Part shown: positions 25,083 through 33,700 of the stretch, one piece after another
How positions within the stretch are numbered: the stretch's first letter is position 1
How the letters are laid out: each line of letters begins with the position of its first letter
Origin: Nitrospina sp.
GTDB lineage: Bacteria > Nitrospinota > Nitrospinia > Nitrospinales > JACRGP01
Assembly (NCBI GenBank): GCA_024648695.1
Contig: JACAVV010000009.1
Span: 1-40,842, forward strand
Direction: 5' to 3'
Length of the DNA: 40,842 bases
Notes under the pieces: generated by a model
Databases searched by the model: none
The model's input: only the letters and a program-made list of their open reading frames with translations
Told to the model about the DNA's origin: nothing
Program-made: the position numbers and the translations under genes

Positions 25083-25114
25083 TTCAGTTTATGGGAACAC
25101 CCCGTCAACTGAGA
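25083..25114 (+). other. stem-loop just downstream of the porin stop
   Basis: CTTTCAGTT and AACTGAGAG pair over 9 positions (one G-T) around a 17-nt loop, with no T run. It lies upstream of the T-tailed terminator and may protect the mRNA 3' end. Confidence 0.35.
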
Positions 25115-25140
25115 GTTTGGATACACTCTATTTCAGCTTA

Positions 25141-25202
25141 GCGGCCTTTAGATCCTTAATCCTCCAAGGGAGTTTTAAGGCATCTAAAGGTCGCTTTTTT
25201 TT
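25141..25202 (+). terminator. strong rho-independent terminator of the porin gene
   Basis: A 13-bp stem (25141-25153 with 25182-25194, one G-U pair) contains an inner complementary stretch (CCTTAA with TTAAGG, CTCC with GGAG), giving a long, nearly continuous hairpin. It is followed by eight T residues (25195-25202). It lies 69 nt after the porin stop and separates the porin from the ankyrin gene. Confidence 0.9.
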
Positions 25203-25326
25203 GGAATAATCCAACGTTCATTTAGTTATAATCCATTTCGTCCTTTTTGATAATATAGATGCACTATCACACAATTTTTATTACGAATTAAAAGGTATGG
25301 AACCTCAATTAAAAAGGAACGCACTC

Positions 25327-26769
25327 ATGCCACAAAGACGCTATATCACTTGGAAAGGATTCTGGGCTCTGGTTCTTGGAAGTTTCATTATGTTTTTTTC
25401 CCCTGCTGTTTCCACGGCGGGAAAACTGCATTACGCAACTGAACTTGGGGATATCATTTCGGTAAAAAAGCGTTTGGCGGAAGGTCTTGACGTCAATGCC
25501 AGGGATAGTCAAAAGAGGACGCCACTTTTAATCGCCATTCAAAAAAATCATAGAAAAATTGCCAAACTCCTCCTAGAAAAAGGAGCCGACGTGGATACTC
25601 CCGATAAATATGGTCAAACTCCCTTGTTTTACCCGGTTAGAGCAGGTGATGAAGAAATGGTCCGTTTTTTGATTGAACAGGGTGCTGACGTCAATGCCAA
25701 AAACAACAGGAAGGAAACCCCACTTCATCGTGCGGTGCATGGCAAAAACTTAAAGATAGCTGAACTCTTGATAAAAAAAGGAGCCAACGTGAATAGCAAG
25801 GACGAGAAAGGAAACCCGACATTTTTCCAACGGTCTTTAACTGTGGAGATGGCACAGCTTCTTATTCAAAATGGCGCCGATCTTAAAACCACAGATAAAA
25901 ATGGCAACTCGCCTTTGGCCCTGGCTTTGCAATGGGGAAAGGATGATCTAGCGGATTTGTACATCGAGCAAGGGGTGGACATAAAAGGCAAAGACAGTAA
26001 CGGAACACCGTTTCTTGTGCTCGCAATACGAAGAGGAGAACCGGTTGCCTTGAAACTGATCAAAAAGGGAGCCGATATTGAGGCCGAAGATAAAAATGGG
26101 GAAACACCGCTTCTTGCCGCAGTTTCCCGGGGCCGATCCAAAGTGGTCGAGGCCTTGATTGAAAAAGGCGCCAACCTTGATGGTAAAAATAAAGATGGAA
26201 AATCGGTGATCCACCTTGCTGTGATGAATGACCATTTTGAACTGGCTCAAAAACTTATCGACACAGGTGCGTCCGTGGAGGACAATGAATTTACATTGCT
26301 AACAAGTCATACAGCACGAGGGGGACATTTGCAATTAATTGAAACTCTTGTCAAAAAGGGAGCCGATCCCAAGGGTAAAGATGGCCATGGAAAAACTCCC
26401 CTGGACAGGGCGGCGCAAGGGGATCACCTGAAACTGGCCCAATGGCTGATTGATCAAGGAGTCGACCTGAACGCTCAGGATGAAGAAGGCAAAACCCCTT
26501 TGATGTCTTCACTCCATAACATGAGTACGCGAACAACCCTGCTTCTTTTGGAAAAGGGAGCCGATCCAAATGTTGAGGATAAGTATGGCAACATTTCTCT
26601 TCATGAAGCTGTTCTTGGCGACCGGAAAGAAATGGTACGATTGCTGGTGGGAAAAGGAGCAAAAGTGGGTGCAAAAAATAAAGGCGATATCACACCCAGG
26701 GAATTGGCTCTCAAAAATGGTTTTAAGGACCTGGCTGATTTACTGACCATTCTGGGTGCCACTGAATAA
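25327..26769 (+). CDS. exported ankyrin-repeat protein
   Basis: A 480-residue protein made almost entirely of about 13 ankyrin repeats of 33 residues. The recurring pattern is GxTPLxxA, a helix, then LIxKGADVxxKDxxG. A hydrophobic N-terminal segment (GFWALVLGSFIMFF followed by SPAVSTA) looks like a Sec signal peptide with cleavage after STA, so the repeats are probably periplasmic or secreted. ATG 25327 is preferred because AAGGAA lies about 7 nt upstream; ATG 25297 is possible but has only AAAGG one base away. Ankyrin repeats bind proteins, and no enzymatic domain is present. It converges on the metacaspase-SUMF1 gene with a 19-nt gap, too short for separate terminators. Confidence 0.9.
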   Translation: MPQRRYITWKGFWALVLGSFIMFFSPAVSTAGKLHYATELGDIISVKKRLAEGLDVNARDSQKRTPLLIAIQKNHRKIAKLLLEKGADVDTPDKYGQTPLFYPVRAGDEEMVRFLIEQGADVNAKNNRKETPLHRAVHGKNLKIAELLIKKGANVNSKDEKGNPTFFQRSLTVEMAQLLIQNGADLKTTDKNGNSPLALALQWGKDDLADLYIEQGVDIKGKDSNGTPFLVLAIRRGEPVALKLIKKGADIEAEDKNGETPLLAAVSRGRSKVVEALIEKGANLDGKNKDGKSVIHLAVMNDHFELAQKLIDTGASVEDNEFTLLTSHTARGGHLQLIETLVKKGADPKGKDGHGKTPLDRAAQGDHLKLAQWLIDQGVDLNAQDEEGKTPLMSSLHNMSTRTTLLLLEKGADPNVEDKYGNISLHEAVLGDRKEMVRLLVGKGAKVGAKNKGDITPRELALKNGFKDLADLLTILGATE

Positions 26770-26788
26770 ACTGAATTTAAAAAGGAAT

Positions 26789-28360
26789 TTATTCTGAAGC
26801 GGGTTTTGCGCACCGGAAGCCTACAAACTCAAATCTCCCCTCCGGTTTAAGATCGTGGCGTGAGGTGGTACGCAATTGGCCTGGACCATTGGTGAACCCA
26901 CCACCCCGAACCACTTTATTTCCACTGTTTTCTTTATCGTACTCTCCAGGACCTTGAGGATCTGTCCGGGGAGAAGTGCGGTAATAATAAAATGCGTACC
27001 AGTCGTTCACCCATTCCCACACATTGCCCGACATATCGTATAAACCAAAATGATTAGGAGGAAAACTTCCTCCCGGAGCGGTATCTTTGAACCCGTCATC
27101 AAACTTTTTATCGGAGTCGCAGTTCCGATCGCAAAAATTCCCCTGGGTTTCATCGAAGCGGTTACCCCAGGGAAATAGAAAATTTTGTCCTGCTTTTGCG
27201 GCCTTTTCCCATTCCGCTTCCGTGGGAAGGCGTTTGCCCTTTTTGTCGCAATATTGACTGGCCTCAAACCAAGTCACGCTATCCACAGGCCGATTGTCAT
27301 CTCTCAGCTTTGAAGGATTGCCTCCCATTACGTTTTCAAAATCGGCCTGTTTCACCTCATATTGGTCGATAAAAAACCCGGACACCTTAACCTCATGATT
27401 GGGCGTTTCATCCTTGGTCCACTCCCCGATACCATCTGGGTAATCTCCATATGGATCCAGACCCATATCGAAACGACCGGCAGGAATGAAAACCATTCCG
27501 GGAAAACGGGTCGAATCTTTCTTGTTTAATCCCTTGTCACCCATTGAACGGCCCAACTTGATACGGACATCCATAGAAAAATAAAAATCACCGGTCAGGG
27601 AGGATGACTCCCAGGGCACTTGTTTATCCGCCGTTTCCTTTTGCACATCCGCCCGTACCTTTTTAAGCAGTTTAGATATTTCCAAACCGGGCGTTTCAAG
27701 GTTACTCAATAAATTTTTGGTAAAAATGCCGTTTCGCCCCTCCCCATCAGCGGCGACAGATCCGGGTGCGGTGGCATAGACTATGAGAGAACCGCTAGGG
27801 GCATCCATTTGCGCCAGTCCATTGTTCACAGAACGGAAACTGCGAGCAAAGGGGTTGTCGCGGCAGGCATCGAGAAACACCATATTCATCGAATTGCCCG
27901 CATTGGCCATTTTTCTTAAAACCAGTCCGGCATCAATGGCCTCGTATTCAACCTCCTCTTCGGAAGATATTTCGGTTTTTACCGGGATCAAAAAATTGCG
28001 TCCCTTGACCTGCATGCCATGACCCGCATAATAAAATAGTCCCACGCCTCCTTCATTAAGGGCTTTCCCAAAATCCCGAATGGCAAAAAACATTTCCTTG
28101 CGGGTCATATTTTTTCCCAACGTCACTTCGAAACCCAAACGCTTCAAGGTCCTGGAAATATCTTCGGCATCGTTGACCGGGTTTTTCAGAGGAGATGACT
28201 TGTAATCCGAATTACCAATCACCAAAGCGATCCGTTTTTCCTTTAATTTCGAATCACCTTTGTCAATGACCTTAAATCCTCTATCTCCAAAAGCGGGCAG
28301 ATGAAAAATCAAAAGCAACAAAAAGATTAAACCAACGATAAAATTAAGACGCGTAATCAT
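26789..28360 (-). CDS. exported metacaspase-like protease fused to SUMF1/FGE-fold domain
   Basis: A 523-residue, two-domain exported protein. Residues 1-25 form a signal peptide (ending PAFG). Residues about 42-265 are a caspase-like (peptidase C14) domain, with strand RIALVIGN, the catalytic His H114 in YYAGHG, and the catalytic Cys C166 in FLDACRDNP. Both catalytic residues are intact, so it should be an active metacaspase-type cysteine protease. Residues about 288-520 are a formylglycine-generating-enzyme/SUMF1 fold (GMVFIPAGRFDMG, RLPTEAEWE, NVWEWVNDWY, VVRGGGF). The region where FGE enzymes carry active-site Cys residues reads GGGFTNGPGQLRTTSRHD and has none, so this half probably works as a lectin-like binding module. 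This fusion recurs in bacteria, but its role is usually unknown. It faces the exported ankyrin gene tail to tail. Confidence 0.88.
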   Translation of the reverse strand: MITRLNFIVGLIFLLLLIFHLPAFGDRGFKVIDKGDSKLKEKRIALVIGNSDYKSSPLKNPVNDAEDISRTLKRLGFEVTLGKNMTRKEMFFAIRDFGKALNEGGVGLFYYAGHGMQVKGRNFLIPVKTEISSEEEVEYEAIDAGLVLRKMANAGNSMNMVFLDACRDNPFARSFRSVNNGLAQMDAPSGSLIVYATAPGSVAADGEGRNGIFTKNLLSNLETPGLEISKLLKKVRADVQKETADKQVPWESSSLTGDFYFSMDVRIKLGRSMGDKGLNKKDSTRFPGMVFIPAGRFDMGLDPYGDYPDGIGEWTKDETPNHEVKVSGFFIDQYEVKQADFENVMGGNPSKLRDDNRPVDSVTWFEASQYCDKKGKRLPTEAEWEKAAKAGQNFLFPWGNRFDETQGNFCDRNCDSDKKFDDGFKDTAPGGSFPPNHFGLYDMSGNVWEWVNDWYAFYYYRTSPRTDPQGPGEYDKENSGNKVVRGGGFTNGPGQLRTTSRHDLKPEGRFEFVGFRCAKPASE

Positions 28361-28893
28361 TTTTAAAGGAACATTTCAGTTTGAATTTAAGAATAAAACT
28401 CTAAGCAAAAACATGGTTTTCATATTTGTTCAGGAAAAAACATTTGTTGAGGGTAACCGTGATCAAAAACCCAAAACAATGTTCTTCCAGAGATTCTTCG
28501 TCGCCCAATCCGCTCCTCAGAATGACGATCCGTTGTTTTAGGATTTTCAATATTTATATTTCGCCAATTAACTTACCCTGAAAAGCCAGTTTCTCAGGAG
28601 CAATTTATTATTTAAAAATTTTGGAGAATTCTCAAGAGAATAATTCAAGCTTTGCGCACGGTTGGGCCAATGATTTTTTTCAGCAATAACCTCTATTAAA
28701 ACCCCATAAAAAAAGGTACAATAGCCCTTATAAATCAATAACTTATAATCAAACTCACTTTAAAACGAACTTTTCCTCCAGAACGCCGGCAAAAGTGTTT
28801 GTTTAAAAATAATCGTTTCCTCTGGAAAAAGGTAATTAATTTAAAACCGCGGACTCTATATTTTTCCGCACAGAGGCAACGCTATAACTGAAT
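28361..28893. other. 533-bp AT-rich divergent spacer
   Basis: Lies between the minus-strand metacaspase gene and the plus-strand tamA-like gene, so it should contain promoters for both. It holds one recognisable dispersed-repeat copy (listed separately), a GAGAATTCTC palindrome at 28624-28633, and several A/T tracts. TACAAT at 28717-28722 resembles a -10 box, but no good -35 is at the right distance. I saw no convincing coding sequence or RNA gene. Confidence 0.6.
28487..28527 (-). repeat. copy of a dispersed GTCATTCTGAG...GAAGAATCTC-type repeat
   Basis: Read on the minus strand, the segment begins GTCATTCTGAGGAGCGG and ends CGACGAAGAATCTCTGG. This is very like a short dispersed element I recall from many unrelated bacterial genomes (consensus near TGTCATTCTGAGGAGCGAAG, then CGACGAAGAATCTC). 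The ends are partly complementary (ATTCT with AGAAT), so it can fold. The centre differs from the consensus by a short ATTGGG stretch. No transposase is nearby. Confidence 0.6.
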
Positions 28894-30750
28894 ATGATGG
28901 ATTTATTGCACCATTACGCTTTTCGTTTCAAAACCATTTTTTTCAGCCTCTTTTTTATAATTGTAATAATCTTGTTTCCATCGCCTGGCCAGCCCGCGAG
29001 CATAGATTATGAAGTAGTTTTTAATGGAATCGAGGAAAGCATACTCAAAACCATTAAAGACTCGTCCACACTGATTCAGTCTAAAGATATTCCCTTGCAA
29101 ACGGCTGGTAGCTTAATCAATCGCGCCAAAAAAGACGAAAGCCGGTTTGTTAAGGTATTGGAATCCTATGGGTATTATTCGGGAAAAACTACAATAAAGA
29201 TAGGAGGGATTCCCTTAAGTAGCATTTCTTCCATTGCCATCAGCTCTGAGGAAAAACAAACCGTCGAAATCACCATAGAAATCGGCCCTCAGTACATTTT
29301 CGATCAAATAATAATTAAAGGTTTGACTTCTGCATTTTTGGCAACGGTTGAAATGCCTTTGGTCAAGGGAGAACCAGCCATACCGTCAAAAGTACTCGAT
29401 ACGGAATCCCTTTTGCTCGACCAGTTAAAAAACAAGGCCCACCCTTATGGCTCGATTAAGAAAAGAAGAGTCGTGATCGACACAGATAAAAAGACAATGG
29501 ATGTCCATTTTAATGTATCAACGGGCCCGTGGGTACAGTTGGGTAAGCTGATGTTAAAGGGCAATAAAAAGGTTGATTCCGATTTTATTCTCAAACGGGT
29601 CAACTGGAAAGAAGGAGATCGATACAGTCCGGATATTATTTCGGATTTCAAATCCAGCTTAACCAGCTTGAAAGTGTTTTCATCCATTAAAGTCAGCATT
29701 CCTTATAACTTGCCCAAAAATGCCGGAAAAACGATTACCGTTCCAGTCCGCTTAAAAGTTAAGGAGCGAAAAAGAAAGTTTGTGGGCGTTGGGGCCAACT
29801 TCTCCAATATCAATGGAGGACAAGCTCAAGTTTTCTGGGGCCACCGAAATATATTTGGAGAAGCGGAGCGTTTAAAGGTAACCGCCGATGTTTCTCGTTT
29901 GGGTATCAATGAATTCTCAGAAATAAACAAAAATCTGGAGTTCGATTTTCTAAAGCCCCATTTTATGAGATCGCAACAGGACCTGCTGGCCAATTCTATA
30001 GTTACCGTTGAAAAGTTCGACGCATTCGAACGGGAAGCGATTTCGGGATCAGCTGGCATCAAACGTCAAATCACTCCTGCTTTAAGCGTTACAGGAAGTC
30101 TGGCTGGTGAAATTTCTAAAATTGAGGACAGCGACGGAAAGGAGGAATTTGGGCTTTTAAGCGTTCCCATAATCCTGGCTTATGACACTCGAAAGGATTT
30201 ATTAAATCCCAGAAAGGGAGTCCGGCACGAAATTCAGTTAGACCCCTATTTAACTGTTTTGGGTCCGGGCGACGGATTCACGGTCACAGCACTAAGGAGC
30301 CGCGCTTATTGGGATATTTTGAATTCGGGTATCGCTGTTTTGGCCGGGCGTTTTGTAATTGGAAGTATTTTTGCGGAAGAAGATATTAATGTACCTTCAG
30401 ACAAACGGTTTTACGCAGGTGGGGGGGGATCCATTCGGGGGTATGAATTTCAGAAAGTGGGACCTTTGGACGATGATAACGATCCTACCGGAGGAAGAAG
30501 CCTGATCGAGATGAGCCTCGAGATCAGGCTTCGATACAAAAACTTTGGAATCGTTCCTTTTATCGACGGGGGAAATGCATTCGAAACCGAAACTCCGGAT
30601 TTCGATCAGGAGTTTCAATGGGGCGGCGGATTAGGCCTGCGCTATTACACAAACTTTGGTCCGCTCCGTTTAGACCTGGGATTTCCAATCAATAAAAGAG
30701 ATATTGATGAACCCTGGTCGTTTTACGTGAGCATTGGCCAATCGTTTTAG
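28894..30750 (+). CDS. tamA: TamA-like Omp85 outer-membrane assembly protein
   Basis: Outer-membrane partner of TamB in the translocation and assembly module, which helps assemble outer-membrane proteins and carry phospholipid to the outer membrane. The 618 residues show an N-terminal signal segment (about 12-35). About three POTRA domains (about 38-300) follow, then a C-terminal 16-strand Omp85 barrel (about 310-618). The Omp85 loop-6 motif is present as IRGY at residues 514-517, preceded by a Gly-rich AGGGGS run. The protein ends in Phe (SIGQSF), as barrels recognised by BAM do. Size is close to E. coli TamA (about 577). Two ATG codons open the frame and no strong ribosome binding site is visible. 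tamB follows after 5 nt, which supports the assignment over BamA. Confidence 0.88.
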   Translation: MMDLLHHYAFRFKTIFFSLFFIIVIILFPSPGQPASIDYEVVFNGIEESILKTIKDSSTLIQSKDIPLQTAGSLINRAKKDESRFVKVLESYGYYSGKTTIKIGGIPLSSISSIAISSEEKQTVEITIEIGPQYIFDQIIIKGLTSAFLATVEMPLVKGEPAIPSKVLDTESLLLDQLKNKAHPYGSIKKRRVVIDTDKKTMDVHFNVSTGPWVQLGKLMLKGNKKVDSDFILKRVNWKEGDRYSPDIISDFKSSLTSLKVFSSIKVSIPYNLPKNAGKTITVPVRLKVKERKRKFVGVGANFSNINGGQAQVFWGHRNIFGEAERLKVTADVSRLGINEFSEINKNLEFDFLKPHFMRSQQDLLANSIVTVEKFDAFEREAISGSAGIKRQITPALSVTGSLAGEISKIEDSDGKEEFGLLSVPIILAYDTRKDLLNPRKGVRHEIQLDPYLTVLGPGDGFTVTALRSRAYWDILNSGIAVLAGRFVIGSIFAEEDINVPSDKRFYAGGGGSIRGYEFQKVGPLDDDNDPTGGRSLIEMSLEIRLRYKNFGIVPFIDGGNAFETETPDFDQEFQWGGGLGLRYYTNFGPLRLDLGFPINKRDIDEPWSFYVSIGQSF

Positions 30751-30755
30751 ACACT

Positions 30756-33700
30756 ATGAAAAAATTCAGCAAAATTCTGCTCCGCACCCTGGTTTATGGA
30801 AGCCTGTTTCTGCTGGCTCTGATCATCTTTTCGTTTGCCGCAATTCAAACGGAACCCGCCAGGCAATTCATGATCGATGAGATTCAAAAACAGGCGGCTT
30901 TGGCAGGACATAATATTGAATTGGAAAAACTGGAGGGTCACCTTCCTTTCACCCTGAAAATCGCTTCATTAAAGATAACAGACACCAAGGGGGAATGGTT
31001 AATTTTAAAAGACCTGAGTTTTAGCTGGAACCCCTGGAGTTTGGTTGGTGGAGAGTTGTTTATTGATCATATTACGACTAAACATTTATCTGTAGTTCGC
31101 CAGCCGGAAATTCCACCGTCTTCTTCGGTTTCAAAAGAGAGTGGCCCGGTTTCCATTCCGACAAGTCTACCCATAAAATTATTCTTGCAACAATTCGATA
31201 TAGAAAAAATATCTCTGGGGAAAACGCTATTAGGCGAACCGGTGGAGTTGAGTTTAAACAGTTCAGTTCAGTTGAGGGACCTCGATAAAGGACTGCTCCT
31301 CAAGCTGGCATTGAACAGAACCGATGGCGTTCCCGGATTTGTCGATGCCCATTTACATTTCAGTCCATCATCCAATAATTTAAAATTGACCCTGGATGCA
31401 CGCGAACCCAAAGGAGGTTTGGTCGGTGGGCTGATCGGATTACCACAGGAAGAAAACATCATCGCGAAAATCTCTGGTAATGGACCGCTTAAGCATTGGA
31501 AAGGCTCACTTAATTTTGAAGCGGGAAACAACCTTTGGCTTAGAGGTCAGTTGGCCGTTCAGCCTGCCAAGGATAATTCCCTTATGTTGCAATCCCAAAT
31601 TAAAGGCAACTTTAAAACTTTTTTACCAACAAATTTATATCCCTTGCAGGGTGAAGCTATTCTTTTTGAAAACTCCTTTACCAGGAACAACTCAGGCACA
31701 ATAAATATTGACGACTTTCAAATCAACGGCAACTTCGGAAAATTTTCACTTCGAGGCCAATTCGATCCTGCGGATCCCCTTTTGAATTTAACCTATGGCT
31801 TCAACCTAGCTCCAGGAAGAGAGTTGTTCGCCTTAGCCGGGAATGTCAAATGGGAAGCACTTACGGTATCGGGAAATTTAAAGGGGAACGCTTTATCTCC
31901 AAAGGTATCAGCAAATCTGAAAATCGTGCGCCCTGCCCTCGAAGAGCTTTCAGTGGATACGTTTAGCGCTTCCCTTAATTTAAATCCCAGACCCTCTAAA
32001 TCCCAAATTCCTGAACTTATAGACCTCGTTGCCCAGGCAAGTATTCAGGGAGCAAAAGGAATTCCTCCCGAAATATTAAATTTGCTGGGTCACAAACCCA
32101 ATATGAGCTTGTCACTAACGGCGAATACCAAATCGCAGGAAGTAACTCTTCATAAGGCCCAAATGAAAGCGGCCTCTTTCAATCTTTTGGCAAACGGTAA
32201 AGCCAGGAATTGGGGAAAACAATTAACCCTGAATTCTACCTTGAATGTTCCTGATTTGAACCATTTCAGCGAAATGGCGAAGAATCCGCTAACTGGCTCC
32301 TTTGTCGTAAAAACCTCAAGCGAACTATTGGATTACGCATCCAGAATCGACACGACCCTGAATGGTGGCACGAATCAGTTTTCAACTGGGATCGATGTGG
32401 TGGATTCAGTATTCAATCAGGATATATCATTTTCTGGAAAGGTTAACCGTGATTCGACCGGGACAATAAATTTTCCTGATTTCAGCCTGACTGCCCAACC
32501 GATAAACCTCATCCTGCAAGGCACTCTGGATTCCAATCAATCTTTAAATGCGAACTGGAACCTGGATATTCCCAACCTGTCTTCCTTTGCTAAAGCGATT
32601 CAGCAAAACATTTCTGGGGGACTGCATTCCACCGGCCAGGTATCGGGAAGTATCGAAAATCCACAAGTAAACGCCCAGGTGGAAAGCCGAGAAATCAATC
32701 TGGATAAAAACCGATTGGAAAATTTAAATGTTAGGGTAACAGGCCAGGATCTTCTGAAACATCCCAATGGCGGAATGGAGCTTTCCGCTAAGGCCAATGG
32801 AATTCATGCTGAAATGCTCAGTCATTATAAATTGGCGGACAATAAATTCCTGCATATTTATGGTTTAAAAGCAAGTTTACCGGGTGTGCTGGTGACCGGA
32901 GATTTGGCTCAGGCACCTCCTTCGGCTTTGTGGGGCGGTTCCATCAAAGGTATGGTAACAGACATGAACGCCCTGGGCCGCCTCGTTAACCAGGATATTT
33001 CGGGAACATTGAATTTCAAAACCGAATTATTAAGAACCAAGGGCCAGGGATTAATATTCGAGGTCACGGGTTCGAACCTGTCAATACAAAACCCTCAATT
33101 GGTATCGATCAATGATTTACGCCTGAATGGACAGGTTAAAAACTTACTGGAAAACCTTAACCTAATTGCAAAAGTTAAGGTATCCGACATCCAATCCGGA
33201 GTGGGTTCAATTGATTCTTTCAATATGAGTCTCGATGGTTTTCTCGAACAACTAAACTGGGCGATTCAAACAAATGGCAAACTAAAAGAAACCATTAAAG
33301 CCGATCTAAACGGGACTCTAGAAAAGCAGAAAACCTCCATCAACCTCAAAGTCAGCAACCTGAATGCTGAATTTGCCCATATTCCCTTAAAAAGTACTCG
33401 CCCTCTGAAGATTAGCGTAATGGATAATTCCATCCAGGTTTCAGACCTGGATTGGGACCTGAAAGGAGGACACATTCATGGGAACGCATCTCTTCAAAAC
33501 CAGGAAATTTCGCTCAACACCAAAATCACGCAATTGCCCTTAGCCCTGGCGGACCTGTTCGCTCCCGAACTGCAAATCCGGGGGTTTATGGATGGGGATA
33601 TTGATTTTAACGGCGGCCCGGCTAATCCGAATGCGGACCTGAATCTCTCCTTTAAAAAAGTCCAGGCTCTGGATTTAAAAACGCCCAAACCTTACTATGG

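Noticed and set aside
28624-28633. GAGAATTCTC palindrome in the spacer upstream of tamA
   Set aside because: Only 10 bp, in an AT-rich spacer, with no repeated copy; no regulator can be tied to it.
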